Positions 7,714 through 16,408 of a DNA stretch of 38,642 bases are shown here, in pieces. This stretch comes from Rugamonas violacea. Its GTDB lineage: Bacteria; Pseudomonadota; Gammaproteobacteria; Burkholderiales; Burkholderiaceae_D. Location: positions 35,203 through 73,844 of the forward strand of contig NZ_JAEMNU010000145.1 in the NCBI RefSeq assembly GCF_016461825.1, given 5' to 3'. The notes under the pieces are model-generated. The model worked only from the letters and a program-made list of their open reading frames with translations, made no database searches and was not told the DNA's origin. The translations under genes were made by a program, and so were the position numbers. Positions within the stretch are counted from its first letter, which is position 1. Each line of letters opens with the position of its first letter.

Positions 7714-9900
7714 ATGACCATCGATATAAGCCAGTTCTTCCAGGTCTTTTTCGATGAGGCCGAGGAACTGCTGGCTGAAATGGAACGGCTGTTGCTGGCC
7801 GTCGACCTGGACAATCCCGATGCCGAGGACCTCAACGCGGTCTTCCGCACCGCCCATTCCATCAAGGGGGGCGCCTCGACGTTCGGCGTGACCGACATGA
7901 CCGAGGTCACCCACATCCTGGAGACCCTGCTCGACCGCATCCGCAAGGGCGAGATGGCGCTCACCACCGAGCACGTCGACGCCTTCCTGGCCGCCAAGGA
8001 CATCCTCAAGATGCAGCTCGACGGCCACCGCCTCGGCAGCGCGGTCGACCTCGACGCCGTCGCCGACGTCGGCATGATGCTGCAGTCGCTGTCGCAGGAC
8101 ACGCCGGTGGCGGCGCTGGCGCCGATGGCGCCGGGCTTCAACGCGCCCGAGGTGAAGGTGGTCGACCACAGCGGCGGGCGGCGTTACCGCCTCGAGCTGC
8201 CGGTGATGGTGCACCGCGAGGTGACCGCGCTGGGCGCCGAGCTGGGCCTGATGGGCCACGTCTCGATCACCCCGCTCGACCACGACCGCAACGCCATGCT
8301 GGTGACCACCCACGAGAGCCTCGACGACATCATCGCCATCTGCTCCTTCGTGCTCGACCCCGAGCAGATGACGGTGACCGAGTTGCCGGCGCTCGACGCC
8401 GCCCAGGCCCGCCTGGAGCACGCCGAGCGCGCCCAGACCGAGGCCGACCTCGGCTACGGCTTCTTCGACGAGATCGAGCTGCTGCCGCCGCAGGTGGGCG
8501 GGGTCGGCTACGGCTTCTTCCAGCCGATCGAGCAGATCCGCGCCACGGCCGAGGCCGGCGCCGACGACAACCGCGGCTACGGCTTCTTCGAGCCGATCGA
8601 ACAGATCCGCGCCGCCGCCGGCATCGTCGTCGAGGCCGCGCCGGCCGTCGTCGCCCAGGTCGAGGAGCTGGAGAAGAAACCGGCCAAGGGCGAGAAGGCC
8701 GCCGCCGGCGCCGAGGCCGGTTCCATCCGCGTCTCGATCGAGAAGGTCGACCAGCTGATCAACCTGGTCGGCGAGCTGGTCATCACCCAGGCGATGATCG
8801 AGCAGCGCGTCGACACGCTCGACCCGATGAAACACGAGCGCCTGCTCAACAGCGTCAGCCAGCTGACCCGCAACACGCGCGACCTGCAAGAGGCGGTGAT
8901 GTCGATCCGCATGATGCCGATGGACTTCGTCTTCTCGCGCTTCCCGCGCATGGTGCGCGACCTGGCCGCCAAGCTGGGCAAGAAGGTCGACTTCATCACC
9001 AACGGCGCCGCCACCGAGCTCGACAAGGGCTTGATCGAGCGCATCGTCGACCCGCTGACCCACCTGGTGCGCAACAGCATCGACCACGGCATCGAGATGC
9101 CCGAGGTGCGCCGCGCCGGCGGCAAGAGCGACGCCGGCCGCCTGTTCCTGTCGGCCAGCCACCAGGGCGGCAACATCATCATCGAGGTGTCCGACGACGG
9201 CGGCGGCCTGAACCGCGAGCGCATCCTCGCCAAGGCGGCGCAGAACGGCCTGCCGCTGGGCGAGAACATGAGCGACGCCGACGTCTGGCAACTGATCTTC
9301 GCGCCCGGCTTCTCGACCGCCGAGACGGTCACCGACGTGTCCGGCCGCGGGGTCGGCATGGACGTGGTCAAGCGCAACATCACCGCCATGGGCGGGGTGG
9401 TCGACATCCGCTCGGCCAAGGGCTTCGGCACCACCATTTCGATCTCGCTGCCGCTCACCCTGGCGATCCTCGACGGCATGTCGATCCGCGTCGGCGAGGA
9501 GGTCTACATCCTGCCGCTCGGCTTCGTCATCGAGTCGCTGCAGCCGGCGCCCGAGGACGTCAAGGAGATCAGCGGCAAGGGCACGGTGGTCAAGGTGCGC
9601 GGCGAATACCTGCCCTTGATCCCGCTGTACCAGATGTTCGACATCACGCCGCGCTTCGCCGACCCGTCCGAGGGCATCGTCGTCATCATCGAGACGGACG
9701 GCCGCAAGGCCGGCCTGTTCATCGACGACCTGGTCGGCCAGCAGCAGGTGGTGGTGAAGAACCTCGAATCGAACTACCGCAAGGTGGCCGGCATCTCCGG
9801 CGCCACCATCCTGGGCGATGGCGGCGTTTCGCTGATCCTCGACGTGGCGGCGCTGATCCGCTCGTCGCGCCAGCTGGCCGACGAATCCATTTTTTCCTGA
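7714..9900 (+). CDS. cheA: Chemotaxis histidine kinase CheA
   Basis: Sensor kinase of the chemoreceptor array; phosphorylates CheY and CheB. 728 residues. P1 (Hpt) has phospho-acceptor H48 in TAHSIKGGAS. A P2-like domain spans about 150-225. A linker follows with three copies of a GYGFF motif beginning at residues 247, 265 and 288, the last two in near-identical GYGFF-x-PIEQIRA contexts. P3 dimerisation starts about 335 (VSIEKVDQLINLVGEL). P4 has the N box HLVRNSIDHG at 450, G1 DDGGGL and G2 GRGVGMDVVK. P5 is CheW-like at the C-terminus. GGAG precedes the ATG. cheW follows 26 bases downstream. Confidence 0.97.
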   Translation: MTIDISQFFQVFFDEAEELLAEMERLLLAVDLDNPDAEDLNAVFRTAHSIKGGASTFGVTDMTEVTHILETLLDRIRKGEMALTTEHVDAFLAAKDILKMQLDGHRLGSAVDLDAVADVGMMLQSLSQDTPVAALAPMAPGFNAPEVKVVDHSGGRRYRLELPVMVHREVTALGAELGLMGHVSITPLDHDRNAMLVTTHESLDDIIAICSFVLDPEQMTVTELPALDAAQARLEHAERAQTEADLGYGFFDEIELLPPQVGGVGYGFFQPIEQIRATAEAGADDNRGYGFFEPIEQIRAAAGIVVEAAPAVVAQVEELEKKPAKGEKAAAGAEAGSIRVSIEKVDQLINLVGELVITQAMIEQRVDTLDPMKHERLLNSVSQLTRNTRDLQEAVMSIRMMPMDFVFSRFPRMVRDLAAKLGKKVDFITNGAATELDKGLIERIVDPLTHLVRNSIDHGIEMPEVRRAGGKSDAGRLFLSASHQGGNIIIEVSDDGGGLNRERILAKAAQNGLPLGENMSDADVWQLIFAPGFSTAETVTDVSGRGVGMDVVKRNITAMGGVVDIRSAKGFGTTISISLPLTLAILDGMSIRVGEEVYILPLGFVIESLQPAPEDVKEISGKGTVVKVRGEYLPLIPLYQMFDITPRFADPSEGIVVIIETDGRKAGLFIDDLVGQQQVVVKNLESNYRKVAGISGATILGDGGVSLILDVAALIRSSRQLADESIFS

Positions 9901-9926
9901 CCGCAGCAACCATATAGGAATCCACC

Positions 9927-10415
9927 ATGGCAGACGCACTCACCACCGGCGCCAAAGAAATCGCCGGCCACGAATTCCTCGCCTTCACGCTGGGCTCGGA
10001 GGAGTACGGTATCGACATCCTCAAGGTGCAGGAGATCCGTGGCTACGAAACGGTCACCCGCATCGCCAACGCGCCGGCCTTCATCAAGGGCGTCATCAAC
10101 CTGCGCGGCATCATCATCCCGGTGGTGGACATGCGCATCAAGTTCAACCTGGGCGAGCCGGTGTACGACCAGTTCACCGTGGTCATCATCCTCAACATCA
10201 ACGGCCGCATCGTCGGCATGGTGGTCGATTCGGTGTCCGACGTGACCACCCTGACGCCGGAGCAGGTCAAGCCGGCGCCGGAGATGGGCACCGCCTTCAG
10301 CACCGACTACATGATCGGCCTGGGCACCATCGACGAGCGCATGCTGATCCTGGTCGACATCGACAAGCTGATGTCGAGCCCGGAGATGGGCCTGATCGAC
10401 ATGTTGGCCGCCTGA
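9927..10415 (+). CDS. cheW: Chemotaxis coupling protein CheW
   Basis: Adaptor that links CheA to the receptors. The 162-residue single CheW domain shows EFLAFTLGSEEYGIDILKVQEI at the start, INLRGIIIPVVDMR in the middle and the VDSVSDVTTL segment. Same operon as cheA and the MCP. The 154 bases before the MCP hold no feature I can name. Confidence 0.97.
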   Translation: MADALTTGAKEIAGHEFLAFTLGSEEYGIDILKVQEIRGYETVTRIANAPAFIKGVINLRGIIIPVVDMRIKFNLGEPVYDQFTVVIILNINGRIVGMVVDSVSDVTTLTPEQVKPAPEMGTAFSTDYMIGLGTIDERMLILVDIDKLMSSPEMGLIDMLAA

Positions 10416-10569
10416 GGCGGCTGCGCGGCGGCTGGTAAGACAAGCGGGTGATCGTGCCACAGAGGACGACACCGGCCGGACGGCGATCCGGCGCACGGGG
10501 TCCGCAAGCAGCACCCGGTGGACAGACAAAAAAACAAGCGGCATATTGGCACATCAAGGGGAGACTACA

Positions 10570-12312
10570 ATGAACTTACGCGACTTTAAAATTGGTGCAC
10601 GTCTGGGAATCGGCTTCGGGATCATTTTGCTGATTCTGGTCGCGATGGTGTTGTCGGCCAACTTCCTCAACTACAGCAACAAGAACCAGCTGACCAAGGG
10701 CCTGCAACTGTCGACCGCGAAGAACCTGCAGGCGGCGACGATGAAGAGCGCGATGCTGGAAACCGGCATCGCCATGCGCAACATCGGCCTGCAGTCCGAC
10801 GTCAGCCTGATGCAGAAGGAAGAGGGCAAGGTCAAGGACCAGCGCAAACGCTACGAGGCGGCGGTCGCCGCGCTGAAGGCGCTGGGCCTGAACGACGCCG
10901 AGAACAAGGTGCTGAGCGATATCGCCGCCCTCGACAAGGACGTCGACACCGCCTTCAAGGAGGCGATCGGCCAGGTGCTGGCCTTCAACAGCGAGGGCGC
11001 GGCCAAGGTCATCGCCAGCCGCATCGACCCGCTCAACACCCAGACGCTGGCCTCGATCAACAAGCTGGTCGAGATGCAGCAAGCCACCGCCGCCGAGGTG
11101 ATGGACGGCTCGGTGGCCGCCGACACCCGCCTGATGTTGATGCTGTTCGGCCTCGGCGCCGTCGCCGTCGCGCTGGGCGTGGCCTGCGCCTTCGTCATCA
11201 CCCGTTCGATCACCGGGCCGCTGTCGGGCGCGGTCGAGGTGGCGCAGAAGGTCGCCGGCGGCGAGCTGACCTCGCACGTGATCGTCGAGGGCAAGGACGA
11301 GACCAGCGAGCTGCTGCAGGCGCTCAAGGACATGAACGACAGCTTGGCCAAGACGGTCGGCGACGTGCGCGCCGGCACCGAGACGATCACCGTCGCCTCG
11401 CAGGAGATCGCCTCGGGCAACGCCGACCTGTCCTCGCGCACCGAGTCGCAGGCCAGCTCGCTGGAACAGACCGCCAGCTCGATGGAGGAGCTGACCTCGA
11501 CCGTCAAACAGAACGCCGACAACGCGCGCCAGGCCAACCAGCTGGCCGTGTCGGCCTCGTCGGTGGCGGTGAAGGGCGGCAGCGTGGTGTCGCAGGTGGT
11601 CGACACCATGGGCTCGATCAAGGAAAGCTCGCGCAAGATCGTCGACATCATCGGCGTGATCGACGGCATCGCCTTCCAGACGAATATTCTGGCGCTCAAC
11701 GCCGCCGTCGAGGCGGCCCGCGCCGGCGAGCAGGGCCGCGGCTTCGCCGTGGTCGCCTCCGAGGTGCGCAACCTGGCGCAGCGCTCGGCCGGCGCCGCCA
11801 AGGAGATCAAGGAACTGATCGGCGACTCGGTCAACAAGGTCGACGCCGGCAGCAAGCTGGTCGACGAGGCCGGCCAGACCATGGACCTGATCGTCACCTC
11901 GATCAAGCAGGTGGCCGACATCATGGGCGAGATCACCGCCGCCACCCAGGAACAGAGCAACGGCATCGAGGAGGTCAACCAGGCCATCACCCAGATGGAC
12001 GAAATGACCCAGCAGAACGCCGCCCTGGTCGAGCAGGCCGCCGCCGCCGCCGAGAGCATGCAGGAGCAGGCGCAGAAGCTGGCGCAGGCGGTCAGCATCT
12101 TCAAACTGTCGAGCGATGACAACACCCTGCGCCGTCCGGCGCCGCAGGTGGCCGCCCGGCCGACGGCCGGCAAGGCGGTCGCCGTGACGGCGCCGCGCGC
12201 GGCGCCGGCCGCTCCTGCCGCGGCGGCGCGGCCCGCCGCCCCGGCGGCGCGTGCGGCCACGCCGAAAAAACTCAGCGCGGCGGCCAGCAGCGACGAGTGG
12301 GAAGAGTTCTAA
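10570..12312 (+). CDS. Methyl-accepting chemotaxis protein with C-terminal EWEEF peptide
   Basis: Inner-membrane chemoreceptor of 580 residues. TM1 lies at about 9-32 and a four-helix-bundle periplasmic domain at about 33-185. TM2 (about 190-215) ends in ITRSITGPL, followed by HAMP. The signalling domain carries the conserved hairpin tip (GIAFQTNILALNAAVEAARA) and glutamate/glutamine-rich methylation helices. The tail is a flexible Ala/Pro linker ending in DEWEEF, which resembles the NWETF tether that recruits CheR in enteric receptors. The start ATG has GGGGAG six bases upstream. cheR, cheD and cheB follow. Ligand unknown. Confidence 0.95.
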   Translation: MNLRDFKIGARLGIGFGIILLILVAMVLSANFLNYSNKNQLTKGLQLSTAKNLQAATMKSAMLETGIAMRNIGLQSDVSLMQKEEGKVKDQRKRYEAAVAALKALGLNDAENKVLSDIAALDKDVDTAFKEAIGQVLAFNSEGAAKVIASRIDPLNTQTLASINKLVEMQQATAAEVMDGSVAADTRLMLMLFGLGAVAVALGVACAFVITRSITGPLSGAVEVAQKVAGGELTSHVIVEGKDETSELLQALKDMNDSLAKTVGDVRAGTETITVASQEIASGNADLSSRTESQASSLEQTASSMEELTSTVKQNADNARQANQLAVSASSVAVKGGSVVSQVVDTMGSIKESSRKIVDIIGVIDGIAFQTNILALNAAVEAARAGEQGRGFAVVASEVRNLAQRSAGAAKEIKELIGDSVNKVDAGSKLVDEAGQTMDLIVTSIKQVADIMGEITAATQEQSNGIEEVNQAITQMDEMTQQNAALVEQAAAAAESMQEQAQKLAQAVSIFKLSSDDNTLRRPAPQVAARPTAGKAVAVTAPRAAPAAPAAAARPAAPAARAATPKKLSAAASSDEWEEF

Positions 12313-12431
12313 TGCGGGTTTTAATGCAGCGCAATGTAAGGTAATGTAGTAGCGTAGTACGTCGGCGCGTTCCGCGCGCCGGCGCCGCAAGGCGCAAGGC
12401 ATTGTTCCAGTATCAAATAAGGGTTTAACAA

Positions 12432-13295
12432 ATGCCGCAATCTAAAGACACCGTCAAAGAGTTTGACTTCAACGCCAAGGACTTCGAAAGAGTGCGCGGC
12501 CTGATTTACAAACGGGCCGGCATCTCGCTGGCCGACAGCAAGCAGGAGATGGTGTACAGCCGCCTGGCGCGGCGCTTGCGCGCCACCGGCATCTCGTCCT
12601 TCGTGAAATACCTCGACGACCTCGAAGCCGGCCGCCTGGGCGACGAGTGGGAAGCCTTCACCAACGCCCTGACCACCAACCTGACCTCCTTCTTCCGCGA
12701 GGCGCACCACTTCCCGCTGCTCGCCGAGCACGTCAAAAAGCTGGGCGGCCCGATCACCATCTGGTGCTCGGCCGCCTCGACCGGCGAGGAGCCGTATTCG
12801 ATCGCCATGACCGTGTGCGAGGCCTTCAACACGCTGACGCCGCCGGTCAGCATCATCGCCACCGACATCGACACCAACGTGCTGGCGGCCGGCGCCAACG
12901 GCGTCTACACGCTGGACCGGCTCGACAAGATGGCGCCCGAGCGGGCCCGCCGCTTCTTCCAGAAGGGCAAGGGCGAGCGCGAGGGCATGGTGCGCGTGCG
13001 CCCCGAGCTGCGCCAGATGATCACCTTCAAGCAGCTCAACCTGCTGGCCGACGGCTGGCCGATCAGCGGCCAGTTCGACGTGATCTTCTGCCGCAACGTG
13101 ATGATCTATTTCGACAAGGCGACGCAGCGCAAGATCCTGGCGCGCTTCGTGCCGCTGATGAAGCCGGACGCCCTGTTGTTCGCCGGCCACTCGGAGAATT
13201 TCCTGTACGTCTCTGAATCCTTGAAACTGCGCGGCAAGACGGTCTACGAGCTGGACCACGGCGGCGCAGGCCAAAAAGCAACGTCGCACCGCTAA
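12432..13295 (+). CDS. cheR: Chemoreceptor methyltransferase CheR
   Basis: Transfers methyl groups from SAM to receptor glutamates. The 287-residue product has the N-terminal helical domain with RLARRLRATG, then NLTSFFREAHHF, the SAM site WCSAASTGEEPYSIAM, the ATDIDTNVL strand, and DVIFCRNVMIYFD. The C-terminus GHSENFLY is typical. It lies 119 bases after the receptor gene whose tail could tether it. AAGGG before the ATG is a weak ribosome binding site. Confidence 0.97.
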   Translation: MPQSKDTVKEFDFNAKDFERVRGLIYKRAGISLADSKQEMVYSRLARRLRATGISSFVKYLDDLEAGRLGDEWEAFTNALTTNLTSFFREAHHFPLLAEHVKKLGGPITIWCSAASTGEEPYSIAMTVCEAFNTLTPPVSIIATDIDTNVLAAGANGVYTLDRLDKMAPERARRFFQKGKGEREGMVRVRPELRQMITFKQLNLLADGWPISGQFDVIFCRNVMIYFDKATQRKILARFVPLMKPDALLFAGHSENFLYVSESLKLRGKTVYELDHGGAGQKATSHR

Positions 13296-13307
13296 TGAGA
13301 CCACGAC

Positions 13308-13907
13308 ATGGACCTCGAACAATTTGCCACCAACGTTTATTACGACAGAACGTTTGACTGCGACGCCGCCAAGATCTTGCCGGGCGAGTATTATTTCACC
13401 AACAAGGACATGCTGATCGTCACCGTGCTCGGCTCCTGCGTGTCGGCCTGCATCCGCGACCGCGTCACCGGCCTGGGCGGCATGAACCACTTCATGCTGC
13501 CCGACGGTGGCGGCGACAACGGCAGCCCGGTGTCGGCCTCGGCCCGCTACGGCACCTACGCGATGGAGATTTTGATCAATGATTTGCTCAAGGCCGGCGC
13601 CCGCCGCGAGAACCTGGAGGCCAAGGTGTTCGGCGGCGGCGCCGTGCTGAAGGGCTTCACGGCGATCAACGTGGGCGAACGCAACGCCGCCTTCGTGCTC
13701 AACTTCCTCAAGGTGGAAAAGATCCGCGTGGTGGCCGAAGACCTCAACGACATCCACCCGCGCAAGGTGTACTTCTTCCCGCGCACCGGCAAGGTGTTGG
13801 TGAAGAAATTGATGCAGGCGCACAACGATACGCTGGCCAAGCGCGAGCTGGACTACGCCAGCCGCCTGAAGAAGGCGCCGGTCGGCGGCGAGATCGACCT
13901 GTTCTAG
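13308..13907 (+). CDS. cheD: Chemoreceptor glutamine deamidase CheD
   Basis: Deamidates receptor glutamines to make them methylatable; 199 residues. Catalytic C44 in LGSCVSACIRD and H61 in GGMNHFMLP keep the 17-residue spacing of the family. KVFGGG and RKVYFFPRTGKV are also typical. The C-terminal peptide GGEIDLF resembles SGDIELF at the end of the CheZ-like protein (6683-7231). It starts 12 bases after cheR. A strong hairpin follows it, before cheB. Confidence 0.95.
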   Translation: MDLEQFATNVYYDRTFDCDAAKILPGEYYFTNKDMLIVTVLGSCVSACIRDRVTGLGGMNHFMLPDGGGDNGSPVSASARYGTYAMEILINDLLKAGARRENLEAKVFGGGAVLKGFTAINVGERNAAFVLNFLKVEKIRVVAEDLNDIHPRKVYFFPRTGKVLVKKLMQAHNDTLAKRELDYASRLKKAPVGGEIDLF

Positions 13908-13941
13908 CCGCAACGGGCGGCCGTGCCGCCCGGCAGTTTGT

Positions 13942-13964
13942 GGCGCGCCGCCGGGCGGCGCGCC
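13942..13964 (+). other. Strong hairpin between cheD and cheB
   Basis: GGCGCGCCG (13942-13950) and CGGCGCGCC (13956-13964) form a perfect 9-bp stem with a 5-base loop, followed by GTGTTTG. No proper T run. It may lower transcription or stabilise the 3' end of cheR-cheD mRNA. Confidence 0.45.
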
Positions 13965-13994
13965 GTGTTTGAACCAGAATAAGAAAGTAGCGCT

Positions 13995-15065
13995 ATGAAG
14001 ATCAAAGTCCTGATCGTCGATGACTCCGCCCTGATCCGCAGTGTCATGACCGAAATTATCAGCAGCCAGCCCGACATGGAGGTGGTCGGCGTGGCCCCCG
14101 ACCCCCTGGTGGCGCGCGAGTTGATCAAGCAGACCAACCCCGACGTGCTGACCCTCGACGTCGAGATGCCGAAGATGGACGGCCTCGATTTCCTCGAGAA
14201 GCTGATGCGGCTGCGGCCGATGCCGGTGGTGATGGTGTCCTCGCTGACCGAGCGCGGCTCGGAGATCACCATGCGCGCGCTGGAGCTGGGCGCGGTCGAC
14301 TTCGTCACCAAGCCGAAGATCTCGATCCAGACCGGGATGCGCGAGTACACCGAACTGATCGCCGACAAGATCCGCGCCGCCTCGAAGGCGCGCATCCGCG
14401 CCCGCACCCTGCCGCAGCCCGGCGACGCCGCCGCCGGCCAGCTGCCGCAGCTGCGCAACCCGCTGACCTCGTCGGAGAAGCTGATCATCATCGGCGCCTC
14501 GACCGGCGGCACCGAGGCGATCCGCGAGTTCCTCATGCAGATGCCGTCGGACTGCCCCGGCATCCTGATCACCCAACACATGCCGGAGGGCTTCACGCGC
14601 TCCTTCGCCAAGCGCCTCGACACGCTGTGCAAGATCTCGGTGAGCGAGGCGGCCGGCAACGAGCGGGTGCTGCCGGGCCACGCCTACATCGCCCCGGGCC
14701 ACTCGCACCTGACCCTGACCCGCAGCGGCGCCAACTACATGACCAAGATCGACCAGGGCGAGCCGGTCAACCGCCACCGCCCCTCGGTCGACGTGCTGTT
14801 CCGCTCGGCGGCCCAGTGCGCCGGCAAGAACGCGGTCGGCGTGATCCTGACCGGCATGGGCAAGGACGGCGCCCTCGGCATGCTGGAGATGAAGACGGCC
14901 GGGGCGTATAATTTCGCCCAGGACGAGGCCAGTTGCGTGGTGTTCGGCATGCCGCGCGAGGCCATCGCGGTGGGCGCCACCCACGAGGTCGGCGCGCTGC
15001 AGGCGCTGCCCGGCATGGTGCTGGGCTACCTGGCGGCGCACGGCATGCGCGCTTTGCGTGTTTAA
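13995..15065 (+). CDS. cheB: Chemotaxis methylesterase/deamidase CheB
   Basis: Response regulator that removes receptor methyl groups when phosphorylated by CheA. 356 residues. The receiver domain has D10, D11 and phospho-acceptor D55 (LTLDVEMPKMDG). After a linker (about 135-160) the esterase domain has the catalytic triad S169 (GASTGGTEA), H195 (TQHMPEGF) and D291 (GMGKDGA). Together with CheR and CheD it forms the adaptation system for the receptor encoded just upstream. Confidence 0.97.
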   Translation: MKIKVLIVDDSALIRSVMTEIISSQPDMEVVGVAPDPLVARELIKQTNPDVLTLDVEMPKMDGLDFLEKLMRLRPMPVVMVSSLTERGSEITMRALELGAVDFVTKPKISIQTGMREYTELIADKIRAASKARIRARTLPQPGDAAAGQLPQLRNPLTSSEKLIIIGASTGGTEAIREFLMQMPSDCPGILITQHMPEGFTRSFAKRLDTLCKISVSEAAGNERVLPGHAYIAPGHSHLTLTRSGANYMTKIDQGEPVNRHRPSVDVLFRSAAQCAGKNAVGVILTGMGKDGALGMLEMKTAGAYNFAQDEASCVVFGMPREAIAVGATHEVGALQALPGMVLGYLAAHGMRALRV

Positions 15066-15191
15066 TACGCGATAGGCGAGGTTTTCCTGTTACTTTGTTC
15101 GCCCCCCGGGCAACGGAAATGCTATCCTACAACTTGCTGGCAATTGTAGACACTATTAACAACCGCGTAAGAAGAAACAACGGAGTAATTC

Positions 15192-15581
15192 ATGGCTGAT
15201 CCAAAGATGAAATTTTTAGTTGTTGACGATTTTTCGACGATGCGCCGCATTGTCCGGAATCTGTTGAAAGAACTGGGTTATGCCAATGTCGACGAGGCGG
15301 AGGATGGCGTCATGGCGCTGGCCAAGCTGCGCGCCGAATCGTTCGACTTCGTGGTGTCCGACTGGAACATGCCGAACATGGACGGTCTGACCATGTTGCA
15401 GAACATTCGTGCCGATCCGGCGCTGGCCAAGTTGCCGGTGTTGATGGTGACCGCCGAAGCGAAGAAGGAAAACATCATCGCGGCGGCCCAGGCCGGCGCC
15501 AACGGCTATGTGGTCAAGCCATTCACGGCGGCGACGCTGGATGAAAAGCTGAACAAGATCTTCGAAAAACTCGGAGCTTGA
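15192..15581 (+). CDS. cheY: Chemotaxis response regulator CheY
   Basis: Canonical CheY, 129 residues, that carries the signal to the flagellar switch. D12, D13 and D57 have the same numbering as E. coli CheY; VVKPF carries the conserved lysine and VTAEAKKENI the switch threonine. GGAG lies six bases before the ATG. It overlaps cheZ by one base, the classic cheYZ arrangement. A short dyad CTACAA-N11-TTGTAG lies about 45 bases before the start. Confidence 0.97.
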   Translation: MADPKMKFLVVDDFSTMRRIVRNLLKELGYANVDEAEDGVMALAKLRAESFDFVVSDWNMPNMDGLTMLQNIRADPALAKLPVLMVTAEAKKENIIAAAQAGANGYVVKPFTAATLDEKLNKIFEKLGA

Positions 15582-16231
15582 TGATGGCCGAGCAAGACAA
15601 CGGCGCCATGCAGGCAGCAATGGTGGAGCCGAACGAGGAGTTCTTGTCGCGCATCGGCCACATGACGCGGGCCTTGCACGAGAACTTGCGCGGTCTTGGT
15701 CTGGACAAGCTGATCGAGAAGGCCGCGTCCGACATGCCGGACGCGCGCGATCGCCTCGAGTATGTCGCCCGCCTCAGCGAGGACGCCGCGCAGAAGGTGC
15801 TCAACGCCACCGACGCGGCCGGCCCGCTGCAGGACCAGATCCAGTCCGACGCCAGGCAGCTGAGCGGCTCCTGGCAGATGTTGCTCGACGGCGACGCCGG
15901 CGAGCGGGATTGGCGCGCGCTGGCGCGGCAGACCATCGCCACCTTGGGCGCGACGGGCGGCCACACGGTCGGCACGAAGTCGCATTTGATGGACATCATG
16001 ATGGCGCAGGATTTCCAGGATCTGACGGGACAGGTGATCAAGAAGGTCACCTCGATCGCCCAGAACGTGGAGCAGCAACTGGTGCAGATGTTGATCGACT
16101 TCGCGCCGGAACAGCTGAAGAAGGAACTCGACAACGGCTTGCTCAACGGTCCGCAGATCGACCCGGGCGGCGAGGGCGTTGTGGCCGACCAGGAGCAGGT
16201 CGACGACCTGCTCGACAGTCTCGGCTTCTAA
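15581..16231 (+). CDS. cheZ: Chemotaxis phosphatase CheZ
   Basis: Dephosphorylates CheY-P. About 216 residues from the ATG that overlaps the cheY stop codon; a second ATG at 15584 is slightly better spaced from GGAG (15573-15576). The catalytic segment AQDFQDLTGQVIKKV has the D-x-x-x-Q pair, and the tail VDDLLDSLGF is the CheY-binding peptide, the same as the end of E. coli CheZ. Translation is probably coupled to cheY. Confidence 0.97.
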   Translation: MMAEQDNGAMQAAMVEPNEEFLSRIGHMTRALHENLRGLGLDKLIEKAASDMPDARDRLEYVARLSEDAAQKVLNATDAAGPLQDQIQSDARQLSGSWQMLLDGDAGERDWRALARQTIATLGATGGHTVGTKSHLMDIMMAQDFQDLTGQVIKKVTSIAQNVEQQLVQMLIDFAPEQLKKELDNGLLNGPQIDPGGEGVVADQEQVDDLLDSLGF

Positions 16232-16245
16232 GTCAGGATCGCGTC

Positions 16246-16265
16246 GCCCCCGCCCCGGCGGGGGC
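16246..16265 (+). other. GC hairpin after cheZ
   Basis: GCCCCCGCC (16246-16254) and GGCGGGGGC (16257-16265) are perfect complements with almost no spacer, 15 bases after the cheZ stop. It could end the che transcript or protect its 3' end; no T run follows. Confidence 0.45.
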
Positions 16266-16408
16266 CGGTGCCGGCTCTCCTGCTGGGAGCGGCATCGACG
16301 TCCGCCCAGGCGGCCGTGGCGAGTCCGCGGCGCAAGGGCGGCCCGCCTCAGGGGCGCCGGCCGCGTGCCAGCAGGCTGTTTCACCGGACCGCGGACGCCG
16401 CGCTCGCC

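Noticed and set aside
7228..15041. Two minus-strand frames of about 900 codons opposite cheA and cheR-cheB
   Set aside because: Ala/Gly/Leu/His/Arg-rich antisense frames of high-GC genes; no domain is visible and they cover confirmed chemotaxis genes.
15127..15149. CTACAA-N11-TTGTAG dyad upstream of cheY as an operator
   Set aside because: Six-base arms with free spacing are expected by chance in a gap of this size; noted only in the cheY entry.
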